From NCBI RefSeq assembly GCF_030409715.1, contig NZ_JAUFQI010000001.1:2158501-2222500 (forward strand): a stretch of DNA of 64,000 nucleotides, in the 5' to 3' direction. The translations under genes and the position numbers were made by a program. The notes beneath the pieces were generated by a model that saw nothing but the letters and a program-made list of their open reading frames with translations, had not been told where the DNA came from and did not search any database. Below, piece after piece: positions 1 through 9,390 of this stretch (positions within the stretch are counted from its first letter, which is position 1; each line of letters starts with the position of its first letter). This stretch comes from Reinekea marina (GTDB taxonomy: Bacteria > Pseudomonadota > Gammaproteobacteria > Pseudomonadales > Natronospirillaceae).

Positions 1-2328
1 AGTATTAAAGAGTTAGTAAAAGAAGGCACTGAAGTTATTGTTCAGGTAGATAAAGAAGAACGTGGCAATAAAGGTGCGGCACTCACTACAATGATCAGCT
101 TAGCCGGTCGTTACCTTGTTTTAATGCCGAACAATGCACGCGCTGGCGGAATATCTCGTCGAATTGAAGGCGACGAACGTGCTCAGATTCGCGATGCGCT
201 TCAAGGCGTTAATGTTCCAAACGGTATGGGCATGATTGTTCGTACGGCAGGTATTGGTCGTACCACTCAAGAATTGCAATGGGATCTAGACTACCTCATT
301 CAATTATGGGCTTCTATCAAAGAAGCTTCTGAGACTCGCCCTGCTCCATTCTTGATCTTACAAGAGAGCAACGTAATTCTGCGCGCCATTCGCGATTACT
401 TGCGCCAAGATATCGATGCCGTAATGATCGATACCAAAGAAGCTTATAACTACGCGTTAGACTTTGTACAAAAGGTAATGCCTGGTTATCAGAACAAAAT
501 CAAATTGTATGATGATTCTGTTCCGCTTTTTAACCGTTACCAAATTGAATCTCAAATTGAAACGGCCTTCCAGCGTGAAGTGAAGCTTCCAAGCGGCGGC
601 TCAATTGTTATTGATCCAACAGAAGCACTGGTTTCTATTGATATTAACTCTAGCCGAGCAACTAAAGGCAGTGATATCGAAGATACTGCTTTCAACACCA
701 ACATGGAAGCCGCAGAAGAAATTGCTCGTCAACTTCGATTGCGCGACATGGGCGGCTTAGTAGTTATCGACTTTATCGATATGCACCAAGCAAAGCATCA
801 GCGTGAAATTGAAAACAAGATTAAAGAATCAACCAACACAGACAGAGCGCGTGTACAAATTGGACGTTTGTCAAAATTTGGATTACTTGAAATGTCTCGT
901 CAGCGTTTGCGCCCTTCTTTAGGCGAAACCAGTGGCATTGTCTGCCCTCGCTGTAATGGCCATGGCACAATTCGTGATGTTAAATCTCTATCTTTGGCTA
1001 TTTTACGTTTAATCGAAGAAGAGTCACTTAAAGAACGTACAGCCCAAATCCGAACAATTGTTCCACTTGCCGTGGCTACCTTCTTATTAAATGAAAAGCG
1101 CGATGCTATCTCAGAGATAGAAAAGCGTAATAAAGTTCATGTGTTGGTTGTTCCGAATCCTCAAATGGAAACACCTCACTATGAAGTGATTCGCATGCGC
1201 GATGACGATGAATCTTTGGTTTCAGGTGAAGCAAGTTTTGCCATTAAATTTGAATCTACACCTTTAGAAACTGAAACGGTATTAGAAGTTCAACCCAAGG
1301 TTGAAGAAGCGGCAATCAGTGCGTTAACGCCTACTCATGCTCCTGTACCAGAAGCGGCACCCGTAGCTAAAGCATCACCTGCAAAACCGGTGAAAAAAGC
1401 AACAGCGAAAGGACCTGGCTTATTCGCAAAAATAGCTTCAGCAATCAGCGGTATTTTCAGCAGCGATGAAGAAGAAGCTCCGGTCAAAAAACCTGCTTCA
1501 ACTCCCAACAAGCGCCCTCATTCGGATCGCCCACAAAACCGAAACCGAAACAATAACCGCGGTAGAAACAATAACAACCGCAACAACGATAAGCGCCAAA
1601 ACAATCGTAACAAGCCTGAAGCGAAAGAGAAGCCAGCAGTCACTTCTGAAGCGCCAAGTAATAATACGAGTAAGCCAGCAGCCGATAAAGCTCCTGCACC
1701 TCGTAAAAACACGAAACGCCGCCCAAGTCGTGATACTTCTACAGGACGCGTTGCAAGCGATGAAATCGGCGCAAACCGTAAGTCTCGTGGCGACAGTAAA
1801 AATGCAAGCAAGCGTGTTAAGCCAGCTAAACCGGAAGGCATTGTGAATGACATAGATTTCGAAATGCTGGGTAAAGCTCCTGCAGCCGTGGCTAAAGCCG
1901 AAGCAAAGGCAAAAGCAGAGGCAAGTAAAGATGTGGTTGTAGAACCAAAAGAAACCGTTTTAGAAACCACAGAAAAACTTACTCCAGCCACTACCGATGT
2001 TAAAGTAGAAGAGGCAACTGAGGTTGCAATTAAAGCTGAAGCGGTTGAAGCCCCAAAAGCGGTTGAAGTTGAAAAAGCAGTTGAAGTAACGCCTACTGTC
2101 GAAGCCGTGAGTGCTGTAACTTTAGCCGATTCACCTGAACCTAAGGTTGCACATGAGCCTATTGCAGAAACTCCTACTGAGCAAACAGAAGAGCCAGCTG
2201 CAGAAGAAGTAAAGCAAGAAGCATCAATAGCGATTGAGACTGACGAGAAAGCACCTAAACAACGTGCAGCCAACGATCCTCGTGAAGTTAAGCGTCGTAA
2301 GATGGAAGAAGAAAAAGCCGGTGAGTAA
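1..2328 (+). CDS. rne: Ribonuclease E, 3' part
   Basis: Endoribonuclease of mRNA decay and rRNA/tRNA processing, and scaffold of the degradosome. The frame is open from base 1, so the 5' end with the S1 domain lies outside the window. Visible parts are the 5'-sensor/RNase H-like region ([11 protein letters not shown]), the catalytic DNase I-like Asp motifs (VSIDINSS and VVIDFIDM), the zinc-link CPRCNGHG, and a long low-complexity Arg/Asn- then Ala/Glu/Val-rich tail typical of the degradosome scaffold. The tail differs in composition but stays in frame. A strong palindromic terminator follows the stop codon. Confidence 0.97.
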   Translation, partial: SIKELVKEGTEVIVQVDKEERGNKGAALTTMISLAGRYLVLMPNNARAGGISRRIEGDERAQIRDALQGVNVPNGMGMIVRTAGIGRTTQELQWDLDYLIQLWASIKEASETRPAPFLILQESNVILRAIRDYLRQDIDAVMIDTKEAYNYALDFVQKVMPGYQNKIKLYDDSVPLFNRYQIESQIETAFQREVKLPSGGSIVIDPTEALVSIDINSSRATKGSDIEDTAFNTNMEAAEEIARQLRLRDMGGLVVIDFIDMHQAKHQREIENKIKESTNTDRARVQIGRLSKFGLLEMSRQRLRPSLGETSGIVCPRCNGHGTIRDVKSLSLAILRLIEEESLKERTAQIRTIVPLAVATFLLNEKRDAISEIEKRNKVHVLVVPNPQMETPHYEVIRMRDDDESLVSGEASFAIKFESTPLETETVLEVQPKVEEAAISALTPTHAPVPEAAPVAKASPAKPVKKATAKGPGLFAKIASAISGIFSSDEEEAPVKKPASTPNKRPHSDRPQNRNRNNNRGRNNNNRNNDKRQNNRNKPEAKEKPAVTSEAPSNNTSKPAADKAPAPRKNTKRRPSRDTSTGRVASDEIGANRKSRGDSKNASKRVKPAKPEGIVNDIDFEMLGKAPAAVAKAEAKAKAEASKDVVVEPKETVLETTEKLTPATTDVKVEEATEVAIKAEAVEAPKAVEVEKAVEVTPTVEAVSAVTLADSPEPKVAHEPIAETPTEQTEEPAAEEVKQEASIAIETDEKAPKQRAANDPREVKRRKMEEEKAGE

Positions 2329-2342
2329 AATTACCTGCCAAT

Positions 2343-2372
2343 AAAAAAACCGGCCTAGGCCGGTTTTTTTTT
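2343..2372. terminator. Bidirectional Rho-independent terminator
   Basis: A perfect palindrome CCGGCCTAGGCCGG is flanked by an A-run on the left and a T-run on the right. It sits between convergent rne and the solute-binding gene and can serve both strands. Confidence 0.93.
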
Positions 2373-2381
2373 GCTTTGATT

Positions 2382-3149
2382 TTAGTCTAAATAGTTATCG
2401 TAACGCCCAGATTGTCTAAAACTTGCCAGGGCTTCATTAAATTTTTCTAGTAAGACTAAGCTATTAGGGTCACTCTTCGGAAACAACACAAAACTTTGAT
2501 TTTCAAGAATTGGCTTAGTATGAAAAACCAGCTCATTTTTTAAATCAGGCGCAAAATTATTCAACGTATATTTAGCCACGCTTATTTCTTCGGCATAAAC
2601 ATCTGTCCGCCCTGCCGCCAACATCCTTAAATTTTGCTCTACCGTTGGCAAACGGATTTGTTTAAAAACACCCTGTTCCAAGGCTTCGTCGAATTCGGCG
2701 CCATAACTGTACCCTAGACCACCGCCTATTAGCTTCCCTTGCAGGTCTTCCATAGTAGTCCAATCAAATGAATCATCTTTACGATAGATAAATACAAACA
2801 TTTCATTTAATACAGGGTCACTGTAGTAAAAGTCTTCAGCGCGTTCTTCTTTAAACATCCATACAGCTGTCGCGGCATAATCGCCTTTTGCGGTAACCTG
2901 ATAAGCTCTAATCCAGGGTAGAAAATTGAATTCCACTTGATACCCAGCGTCTATAAAAACGTCCGTGAGTAAATTGGCAATTAGGCCCTGCTTTGGTAAG
3001 TTTTCACCAAGGAACGGAGGCCACTCTCCAACGCTTAACTCTAATTTAGGCAAGGTACCTTGGTTAGTTTGCGTCTCTGAAGTAGCTATGGGTACCGCTA
3101 AAAGCCCTGTCGCCATTATAAATGCCAAAGACCGAATGTAATTTCTCAT
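2382..3149 (-). CDS. Periplasmic amino-acid-type solute-binding protein (SBP_bac_3-like)
   Basis: Protein of 255 residues. It starts with a signal peptide (MRNYIRSLAFIMATGLLAVPIA) and continues with the two-lobed extracellular solute-binding fold of family 3: WPPFLGENLP near the start, a YSDPVLNEMFVFIYRKD segment in the middle, and a repeat-lobe return ending FRQSGRYDNYLD. No permease or ATPase gene is adjacent, so it is an orphan that may feed a transporter elsewhere or act as a sensor. It converges on rne and shares its terminator. The substrate is not predictable from sequence. Confidence 0.85.
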   Translation of the reverse strand: MRNYIRSLAFIMATGLLAVPIATSETQTNQGTLPKLELSVGEWPPFLGENLPKQGLIANLLTDVFIDAGYQVEFNFLPWIRAYQVTAKGDYAATAVWMFKEERAEDFYYSDPVLNEMFVFIYRKDDSFDWTTMEDLQGKLIGGGLGYSYGAEFDEALEQGVFKQIRLPTVEQNLRMLAAGRTDVYAEEISVAKYTLNNFAPDLKNELVFHTKPILENQSFVLFPKSDPNSLVLLEKFNEALASFRQSGRYDNYLD

Positions 3150-3258
3150 GCCAGCCTCCTTATAAACTTAAGTTTCAACGTTAGCTGCCCTTAGACTTTA
3201 ACTCTTAAAGAGTATAGTTGAAAATTGAGTTTCAACCCCTTTCTGGACGGATTGAAGC

Positions 3259-3693
3259 TTAAAGATCTCCTGCAATATAGTTGAGCAGTTCAACCACCTG
3301 TTGCGGACTAGTCGCCCAAGCATGAGCTGCTGCATCTACTTCTTTTAGTGGGTGAATAATGTCTTCACTGTGCAAAGTTATATAAGGTGTTCCTAATGCA
3401 GCGCAATATCCGGCATCAAATGCCGCATTCCACTGCTTATATTTATCTCCAAAACGAATAATTGCAATATCACACTGTTCGATAAGGTTCTTAGTTCGCA
3501 TAGCATTAACTTTGGCTGATTTATGATCGCGCCAAAATCCATTATTCTCTTTGCCCAGTACATCTCCAGCGGCATCGCTAGCCTCATGGTCTGTTATAGC
3601 TGAAGTAAATTTGAAAGCACCTTCGCCACAGCCACTAATGATTTGTTCGCGCCAATCCGTATGGATTTCACCTGAAAGATACACATTTAACAT
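3259..3693 (-). CDS. ytoQ: YtoQ family protein
   Basis: Protein of 144 residues matching the YtoQ family, which has a nucleoside 2-deoxyribosyltransferase-like fold: LNVYLSGEIHTDWREQI at the N-terminus, a central Asp-rich CDIAIIRFGDKYKQWNAAFDAGY segment, and a long C-terminal helix. The biochemical role of the family is not established. It is the promoter-distal member of a leftward same-strand gene block (9.3 to 3.3 kb), 11 nt after the PhyH gene. No attC was found on either side, although this type of gene is often carried by integron cassettes. Confidence 0.8.
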   Translation of the reverse strand: MLNVYLSGEIHTDWREQIISGCGEGAFKFTSAITDHEASDAAGDVLGKENNGFWRDHKSAKVNAMRTKNLIEQCDIAIIRFGDKYKQWNAAFDAGYCAALGTPYITLHSEDIIHPLKEVDAAAHAWATSPQQVVELLNYIAGDL

Positions 3694-3704
3694 ACTAATT
3701 TTCC

Positions 3705-4454
3705 TTATAGTGAAGTAGACGTAAGTTTGAAAACACTCGCATTGTCTAGCAAATGTATTTTTGATTGATCAGGATAACAATTACAATTTATGAATTTAAC
3801 GAGTTCAGGGCTGGGCTCACAAAATAAAATATCCAACGCTAAACGATCATGCCCATACAACCCTCGATGAATCATATTTGCATCAAAAGCTAGCAAATCA
3901 CCTTTTTGCAAAGGTACTGCAACACCATTAGGCAAGTCTTCATGGTTTTTACGGCCATTTTTTTCTAACCTTACATTGAGCTCTTCCTCGTTATCCCACT
4001 GGTGATGGCTACCAGGAATAAACTCCAAACCAGGCTCATTAAACAAAGGAATGCGAAAATGAACAACTTTAGGCCCTTTAAGTGCCTCTTTTTGTTCCGA
4101 TTCTGATAAATGGTATTGCGGATCTCTGTGCCAGTAGTTTTTCTGGTTTTTATTAAAAGGATCAAAAAACAGTTGAGTGTTCATAAAAACAGCGTTGCTA
4201 CTGACAAATTTTTTAACGCAATCAATCAACTTATCACGGCTGATAAAATCAAATAAAGCCCACCTATTTTCTTCTGATAAAGAACCTTTAAGCGTTAGCT
4301 CAGCCGAATTGACAGCCTTCTTTTGGTACCAAATCTTATTGTCTAAAAGCCACTGCTGATGAAAGCGTTGAGCAATGGTAGTTAAAAAACCCAGCTCGTT
4401 TGCATCATAAAAATTACGGAAAACGGTAAAACCGTTTTCGCTAAAATCATTCAT
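3705..4454 (-). CDS. Phytanoyl-CoA dioxygenase family protein (PhyH)
   Basis: Fe(II)/2-oxoglutarate-dependent oxygenase fold. The HxD iron ligand pair is visible as WHRDPQYH, and the distal His as MIHRGLYGHDR followed by a downstream Arg for 2-oxoglutarate. I chose ATG 4454 (MNDFSENGF) because it overlaps the stop of the upstream VOC gene (ATGAATGA), the usual arrangement for translational coupling. An upstream in-frame start at 4484 would lie inside that gene. The natural substrate is unknown. Confidence 0.82.
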   Translation of the reverse strand: MNDFSENGFTVFRNFYDANELGFLTTIAQRFHQQWLLDNKIWYQKKAVNSAELTLKGSLSEENRWALFDFISRDKLIDCVKKFVSSNAVFMNTQLFFDPFNKNQKNYWHRDPQYHLSESEQKEALKGPKVVHFRIPLFNEPGLEFIPGSHHQWDNEEELNVRLEKNGRKNHEDLPNGVAVPLQKGDLLAFDANMIHRGLYGHDRLALDILFCEPSPELVKFINCNCYPDQSKIHLLDNASVFKLTSTSL

Positions 4455-4791
4455 GTGGGCTGGCGTGAAGAGGTTGATACACACCTAAATTACTGCCACC
4501 CGGCAGTGTAATATGTACAAGCAGCCCCCAAGATTCATCTTGGATATCTGTACAAGGTATTTTATTTTCCGACATTGATTCTATAAATGAATGTATATCA
4601 TCACACGTTAGGTAAAATTCTTGCTTACTGCTGCCCTGAATAGGATGAAAGGCTAATTCAGAAGGCGGTAATTTAAAGATCAACCATCCACCTCCTACAT
4701 CGACATGAGGGAACTTCAATACATCTCGAAAGAAGTTTCGATCTGCATCGGCATCGTTGCTGTAAATGATAGAATGAGCGCCAGATATCAT
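4447..4791 (-). CDS. VOC (glyoxalase/bleomycin-resistance fold) protein
   Basis: Protein of 114 residues with the paired beta-alpha-beta-beta-beta pattern of the vicinal oxygen chelate superfamily: SIIYSNDADADRNFFRDVLKFP opens the first module and CDDIHSFIESM the second. Candidate metal ligands are the His and Glu residues near the start of each module. The 3' end overlaps the start of the PhyH gene, suggesting co-translation. Members include glyoxalases, dioxygenases and antibiotic-binding proteins, and the sequence does not say which. Confidence 0.8.
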   Translation of the reverse strand: MISGAHSIIYSNDADADRNFFRDVLKFPHVDVGGGWLIFKLPPSELAFHPIQGSSKQEFYLTCDDIHSFIESMSENKIPCTDIQDESWGLLVHITLPGGSNLGVYQPLHASPHE

Positions 4792-4833
4792 ATAACCACC
4801 GCAATTTTAATTATTGTTAGGCCGTTTAGCTTA

Positions 4834-5154
4834 CTAAATACTGCCTTCCTTCTCAATGACCAGTATTCGGGCTTCACCCTGAGGATGAGCAACATGCTCT
4901 GTACCAATTTGGGCATAAAAAATATCGCCTGAATTTAGTATTACAGACTGCTCTATACCATTAGCCCTGTATTTCATTTCTACAGCACCATCTAGTACAA
5001 CAAACACTTCTTCACCGTCATTGATGTGCCATTTATAGGGTTCGTCTGTCCAATGAAGGCGAGTAGTAATGCCATTCATATTACAAATATCAAGCGCGCC
5101 CCAGGCTCTTTGCGATTTAAACTCTCTTGACCTTATGACTTTCAATAATGTCAC
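4834..5154 (-). CDS. Small cupin-domain protein
   Basis: Protein of 106 residues, a single cupin barrel. Motif 1 is visible around KWHINDGEEVFVVLDGAVEM and motif 2 around GDIFYAQIGTEHVAHPQG, with His/Glu metal ligands. The start appears to be GTG at 5152-5154. It lies between the GNAT and VOC genes on the same strand with short gaps. Function is unassigned. Single-domain cupins of this size act as small enzymes or ligand binders. Confidence 0.8.
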   Translation of the reverse strand: MTLLKVIRSREFKSQRAWGALDICNMNGITTRLHWTDEPYKWHINDGEEVFVVLDGAVEMKYRANGIEQSVILNSGDIFYAQIGTEHVAHPQGEARILVIEKEGSI

Positions 5155-5176
5155 CCTACTCTAAATTTTGAAATAT

Positions 5177-5623
5177 TTAATTTTCTAGATCAAAGTTAAA
5201 TCCAATAAACTCTTCAATTTCTGTTGGCTTTAGCGATGAATACAATGCATTAGCCGCCTTATTATCCGTTTCTGTTCCTAACCATGCTTCCGTGCAATTA
5301 TGCGCTTTCGCTATGGTCAGGAGTGATTTCATCATGTACTTGCCTACGCCTAGCTTTCTAAAATTAACACAAACATCCACTTCATCAATATAGAGCCATT
5401 GCTCTTTACCGTAAGGCTTGATTTCAATACGAGCCGAGGCTATGCCAGCAATTTGCTCATCTATATAGCAGGCTAAGAATACAGTATCTTGGCGTGATAA
5501 ATAGGCCGTTAAGCTTTCAACATCGAACACTGAAATTTCATTTGCATCATCCCACATCGCATTATTTATTAAGGAAACTAAACTACTAAGGTCATCATGA
5601 AGCTCTATTTCTTTAACCTGCAT
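5177..5623 (-). CDS. GNAT acetyltransferase, aminoglycoside 6'-N-acetyltransferase-like
   Basis: Protein of 148 residues with a GNAT fold. The acetyl-CoA pyrophosphate loop is RKLGVGKYMM, preceded by strand 4 (LYIDEVDVCVNF) and followed by AWLGTETDNKAANALYSSL, the typical beta5-alpha4 N-terminal to the C-terminal strands. The spacing and the TETDNKAANALY segment resemble AAC(6')-type or GNAT cargo genes of integrons, but no drug substrate can be claimed. It lies in the same-strand block, 22 nt upstream of the cupin gene. Confidence 0.85.
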   Translation of the reverse strand: MQVKEIELHDDLSSLVSLINNAMWDDANEISVFDVESLTAYLSRQDTVFLACYIDEQIAGIASARIEIKPYGKEQWLYIDEVDVCVNFRKLGVGKYMMKSLLTIAKAHNCTEAWLGTETDNKAANALYSSLKPTEIEEFIGFNFDLEN

Positions 5624-5669
5624 CTTGCCCCCTTACCTATAACATTAACGGCGCTCGAACGTAACCATG

Positions 5670-6410
5670 TTAAGAATCTCTGGTATATCTATAAATACTG
5701 TAGCTATAGTTATATAGGAAAGCCTCATCAAAAACGATGGATTGTAAAGAATCCTGAAGAATAGCCTCTACTTCTTCATAGCTTGACCCCTGATGAACTG
5801 CGGCTTCTATATTAGACTGGGTCGTTAAGTACTTGATGAGTGCTGCTTTATCGAAGCTAAGCGGAATTGTTCCCTTTGAACTGTCTAGTTTTTCAAGGTT
5901 AGAAACCCCCTCAAAATTTGCCGTTTGGCTGTTTCTCGGTGGTGTCGGAAATAATGTTAAGTAAGTATCGAAAAACCAATCGTTAAATTCTTTTGAGTGA
6001 ACACTGCCGCCAAATGAAAAATTGTATATTAGCCAAATTGACGAATCACTAGAAGCTTGTTTATATGCTTGCACGGCCTGTTCAAAGTCGAACCAATGAA
6101 AAGCCATGCAAGTGGTAATTAAATCAAATTGCCCGAGAGTATGAGCCGCTTCGTAACCCAACTGGTTTACTTCTAAACCTTTAGCGCGAGCTTTGTTAAG
6201 CATAACTTCGCTTAAATCTATGCCTTGTACCGAATTAGATATATCGATTACCGGTATAGTCGAATCACCTGTTCCGCAAGCAATATCTATGGCTGTATCA
6301 AAGCGTTTGGTAATGCCAGCATTTTTAAGCCAATGCTTAATCACGCCATGCACTTTAGGCCGGTATTGTTCGTAGCGATTCGATGCTTCTTCTAAAGAAA
6401 AATATGTCAA
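5670..6410 (-). CDS. Class I SAM-dependent methyltransferase
   Basis: Protein of 246 residues. SAM motif I is DIACGTGDS, followed by an acidic loop (VQGIDLSEVMLNKA) and motif IV-like FDLITTCMAFHWFD. This is the pattern of the UbiE/Tam-type small-molecule methyltransferases. The start is TTG at 6408-6410, supported by an AGGA-type ribosome-binding site a few bases upstream. The substrate is unknown. It is part of the leftward gene block. Confidence 0.85.
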   Translation of the reverse strand: MTYFSLEEASNRYEQYRPKVHGVIKHWLKNAGITKRFDTAIDIACGTGDSTIPVIDISNSVQGIDLSEVMLNKARAKGLEVNQLGYEAAHTLGQFDLITTCMAFHWFDFEQAVQAYKQASSDSSIWLIYNFSFGGSVHSKEFNDWFFDTYLTLFPTPPRNSQTANFEGVSNLEKLDSSKGTIPLSFDKAALIKYLTTQSNIEAAVHQGSSYEEVEAILQDSLQSIVFDEAFLYNYSYSIYRYTRDS

Positions 6411-6456
6411 ATAACTTCCTTTATGCAGTAATTAAAAAATAACTATGCCAATTAAA

Positions 6457-6918
6457 TCAAGTTGCCTTAGAACTTAAATGAGCTCTACCTTTATGTAATT
6501 CAACATATTCATTGAGCAACTGTTGCGATTCTTCCTTACAAATACCGGTCACTACATTCAGTCGTTCATCATAATATCGATTTTGTTTAAGCAGAGCGAT
6601 AGAGCCTACAAAATTATCGTCGGCGGCATACACCAATTGACCAATACTGGCACTCACAAATGCACCTGCACACATACTGCAAGGCTCTAAAGTTGAATAC
6701 AAGGTAGCTTGCCTTTTATTTTTAAACAGTAAATTTTCACAACTGCGTATAGCTGTAAGCTCTGCATGAAGCAAATCAGATTGGTTGGTGTCTACTAAAT
6801 TATGGGCTCTAGCAATGACTTCACCATTGAGTACAATGCAGCACCCAATTGGTAAATTCCCCAGCTCGAATGCCTTTTTTGCCTCTTCTAACGCAATTTT
6901 CATATATTGTTCGTGCAT
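6457..6918 (-). CDS. Zinc-dependent nucleoside/tRNA-type deaminase
   Basis: Protein of 153 residues of the cytidine/deoxycytidylate deaminase superfamily. The catalytic motif HAE (LLHAELTAIRSC) and the zinc motif PCSMCAGA are both intact. It resembles guanine deaminase or TadA-like proteins. TadA is normally a single-copy essential gene elsewhere, so a nucleobase deaminase role is as likely. It sits in the same-strand accessory block. Confidence 0.87.
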   Translation of the reverse strand: MHEQYMKIALEEAKKAFELGNLPIGCCIVLNGEVIARAHNLVDTNQSDLLHAELTAIRSCENLLFKNKRQATLYSTLEPCSMCAGAFVSASIGQLVYAADDNFVGSIALLKQNRYYDERLNVVTGICKEESQQLLNEYVELHKGRAHLSSKAT

Positions 6919-6984
6919 CTATTCTCCATAGATAGGTAAAAAGTAAATGGCCACATTATCATTATAAAACCAAATTACTTAAAC

Positions 6985-7416
6985 CTATTTTAATAAATTC
7001 AGGTCTAATTCTTTCTGTTTTTTCTTGGACAGGCCCAAACCCACAATACGATAAGACTCGGAAATATAATACTCAAGATTATCTCGCTCATCAGGCGTAT
7101 ATTGAAACAATTGAATCCACTTCATACCACGTGAAGCCAAATAAGGTGCTGGCCGATAACATTCGTGGTCGCTTAGAAAATAGAAGTCTTGCTCTGAAGT
7201 TTTAAAGGTAAATGCAGGTTTACTATCGTTATTTTCCCAGCCGCCTATTGCGAAAACCTTACCACCTACTTTCCAAACATGAGAGCCACCCCATTGCACA
7301 ACATGAGTAGTAGCCTTAAATGAACCGCAAAAATGATTAAACTCTTCGTAAGTCATAGGCGTCTTATTAATTACATTTACAATTTCTTGTTGTTCTAAAC
7401 TTTGAAAGCTTTGCAT
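6985..7416 (-). CDS. MmcQ/YjbR-type DNA-binding fold protein
   Basis: Protein of 143 residues. The order VWKVGGKVFAIGGWEN, then AFTFKTSEQDFYFLSDH, then a C-terminal ISESYRIVGLGLSKKKQKEL is typical of the MmcQ/YjbR family (CyaY-like fold). Family members are proposed DNA-binding proteins, but their biology is not settled. It is in the leftward block, flanked by AT-rich gaps without attC symmetry. Confidence 0.75.
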   Translation of the reverse strand: MQSFQSLEQQEIVNVINKTPMTYEEFNHFCGSFKATTHVVQWGGSHVWKVGGKVFAIGGWENNDSKPAFTFKTSEQDFYFLSDHECYRPAPYLASRGMKWIQLFQYTPDERDNLEYYISESYRIVGLGLSKKKQKELDLNLLK

Positions 7417-7486
7417 CCAAGTTTTTTGTCAAAAGAACCTACATGTTTAAGCGTTAAAATCTAGTATCTTGATTGATAATTGAACA

Positions 7487-7876
7487 TCACTTTAGCTTTT
7501 CTAGCTGCCCTTTTCGCTTAACTATATTCTTATAATCCCACTGTATATCACGAGACTGCGACAACCAGTTTTGAAGTAACTTTGTATTTACTTGATTTGA
7601 TGATGTATAGCGTACCTCACCCGCCTTAAAGCTCCCAGTTTTAGCTAAACTGTCGCCTTTAAAAGATTGTCCACTCCAAAACATGAGACGTATACAGTGT
7701 TTTAGTTTTCCGTAGCCGACGATAGGGTTTCCATCTAAAAACCAGACTGGGTGTGCATGCCAAATTTTGTTCTCAGCCTCTGGGAGGCCTTTGTTTATTT
7801 CATTAGCAAGAAGCTCACAAATAGCTTTGTTTTGTTCTTCTTGTGAATCATTATAAGCTTGGGTGTCTGGGTTCAT
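7487..7876 (-). CDS. DUF1801-type protein
   Basis: Protein of 129 residues. The features AENKIWHAHPVWFLDGNPIVGYGKLKHCIRL and MFWSGQSF fit the small DUF1801/YdhG family (frataxin-like fold, common in cassette cargo). The function is not known. It is co-oriented with neighbours, with about 30 nt to the upstream GNAT gene. Confidence 0.7.
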   Translation of the reverse strand: MNPDTQAYNDSQEEQNKAICELLANEINKGLPEAENKIWHAHPVWFLDGNPIVGYGKLKHCIRLMFWSGQSFKGDSLAKTGSFKAGEVRYTSSNQVNTKLLQNWLSQSRDIQWDYKNIVKRKGQLEKLK

Positions 7877-7906
7877 TTGGGTGCGCCTTTTTTGTTTATA
7901 TGCATT

Positions 7907-8389
7907 CTACAACCACTTATACATAACGAGGGCATCTATAAATCCTTTTAATGGATGTTTAAATGCCTTAGGCAACCGGCCTACTGTTTCAAACCCTAAC
8001 TTAGTCCAAAGGTACAAGGCAGACTCATTACTGGAAGCCACAAAATTAAACTGCATCGCTTTATAACCTAAACTTAATGCCATCGCCTGGGAGTGTTCAC
8101 ACATCTTTGCAGCGACCCCCTTCCCTCTAGCCGATTCAGAGACCATATAACCACAATTACACACATGACTGCCAGGACCGGCCTGGTTGGCTTTTAGGTA
8201 ATACGTTCCAAGTATTTGGTGATTATCTTCAATGACAAAGGTTTTTCTTGGTGTATCTAGCCAAAGCTGTTTAGCTTTAGGCTTCGAAAGATCAATATCG
8301 AATCCATAAGTATCACCAAGCGATACAACTTGATGAAATATAGGCCATATTGCCTCCCAATCGCTTGTTGTGGCTTCTCTTATAACCAT
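7907..8389 (-). CDS. GNAT family N-acetyltransferase
   Basis: Protein of 160 residues with the full GNAT order: VIREATTSDWEAIWPIF at the start, then LGTYYLKANQAGPGSHVCNCGYMV (strand 4), the acetyl-CoA loop ARGKGVAAKMCEHSQ, and AMQFNFVASSNESALYLWTKLGFE. The ATG follows the TAA of the upstream VOC gene directly, so the two are probably co-translated. The acceptor substrate is unknown. Confidence 0.87.
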   Translation of the reverse strand: MVIREATTSDWEAIWPIFHQVVSLGDTYGFDIDLSKPKAKQLWLDTPRKTFVIEDNHQILGTYYLKANQAGPGSHVCNCGYMVSESARGKGVAAKMCEHSQAMALSLGYKAMQFNFVASSNESALYLWTKLGFETVGRLPKAFKHPLKGFIDALVMYKWL

Positions 8390-8782
8390 TTAAGGGTTTT
8401 CACTGCCAAAATAGGTACTTATCCACCAAGTATTCCCGCCAAGGTCTTTAAATGCGGCTTGCCTCTCCTGATAGGGTTTATCTTCTGGCTCAGCGATTGA
8501 TTCTGCACCTAACTTTATCGCTGTTTGATAAGTAGCATTAACATCTGGAACATAAATATATAAAGAATTGAGCCAACCTTCAGCTCCCTCAGGTAACTGT
8601 CCTGCTTCGATGACAAGTACCGACCCATCAATATTTAGCTCAACATGGCAACTTTCAGAACCAAAAACATGTCGCTCTAATTCTATGGCATTAAATACTT
8701 GGGTTATAAATTCAATTAACGAAAGTGGTCCATGAATATAAGGTCTAAGGTTGCCAATGCCATGGCGAATGTGAGTAGTCAT
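8390..8782 (-). CDS. VOC/PhnB-like protein
   Basis: Glyoxalase-fold protein of about 131 residues. LRPYIHGPLSLIEFITQVFNAIE opens the first module, and VPDVNATYQTAIKLGAESIAEPED with GNTWWIST forms the second, as in PhnB/YdcE-like VOC proteins. I chose ATG 8782 (MTTHIRHG) because GAGGA stands just upstream. A longer frame to 8839 adds residues unlike the family. It ends directly on the GNAT gene start. Confidence 0.82.
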   Translation of the reverse strand: MTTHIRHGIGNLRPYIHGPLSLIEFITQVFNAIELERHVFGSESCHVELNIDGSVLVIEAGQLPEGAEGWLNSLYIYVPDVNATYQTAIKLGAESIAEPEDKPYQERQAAFKDLGGNTWWISTYFGSENP

Positions 8783-8890
8783 TTGAAATCTTCCTCGTAT
8801 GTTTAGTCCCACCTTAAGCTGTTTTCGCAGCGGTCGCAATCAAACAGAAACCATGAAATAGGCAAATAAATTTGGCTTTAAAGGTGATTA

Positions 8891-9295
8891 CTACAAATGA
8901 TTCCTAATGAACCGGATAGCGCCTTTAAAAAGTGGATGCCAGTTGTCGTCTAAATCGCTATTTAATGGTAGCCAAAAAAATCGGAAATTGTGACCGTTAT
9001 CGTCGAGACAGTAGTGAACCCAAGAATCGCTGGGTTCTTTCAGCAGTTTTATTAGGCAAAAACCCCATATTTGGCCCTCGAAGTTAGAATCCCATTTACC
9101 TAAATAAGATTCAACCACCCCATTAAGACCGGACTCTTCGAAGAGTTCTCTAATACAGGCTGTTTCTAAGGGTTCATACTTCTCAATAGTACCTTTTACC
9201 AATTGATAGCCTGCCAGTGGATGCTCAAAGGCGAGCAATTCCAGGGCACCATCTCTTTTTCTTACGACTATGGGGCAAGCTTTATTAATAGTCAT
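8891..9295 (-). CDS. NUDIX hydrolase
   Basis: Protein of 134 residues. The Nudix box is recognisable as GTIEKYEPLETACIRELFEESGL with the REx2EE catalytic core (RELFEE). The N-terminal strand CPIVVRKRDGALELLAFEHP is typical. It would hydrolyse a nucleoside diphosphate linked to another moiety, with unknown specificity. It is the first of the closely packed leftward genes. Confidence 0.87.
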   Translation of the reverse strand: MTINKACPIVVRKRDGALELLAFEHPLAGYQLVKGTIEKYEPLETACIRELFEESGLNGVVESYLGKWDSNFEGQIWGFCLIKLLKEPSDSWVHYCLDDNGHNFRFFWLPLNSDLDDNWHPLFKGAIRFIRNHL

Positions 9296-9390
9296 CGCTC
9301 ATAATTCAGAAAACAAAACTAATAGACACCGTTAATGTTTTAAACTTTTAAGAGTGCCATTTATTTTAAAAAAACATTCGTCACTTTCTA

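Noticed and set aside
1518..2273. 251-codon frame antisense to the rne tail
   Set aside because: Low-complexity Ser/Ala/Val-rich product created by the repetitive rne 3' end; no gene features.
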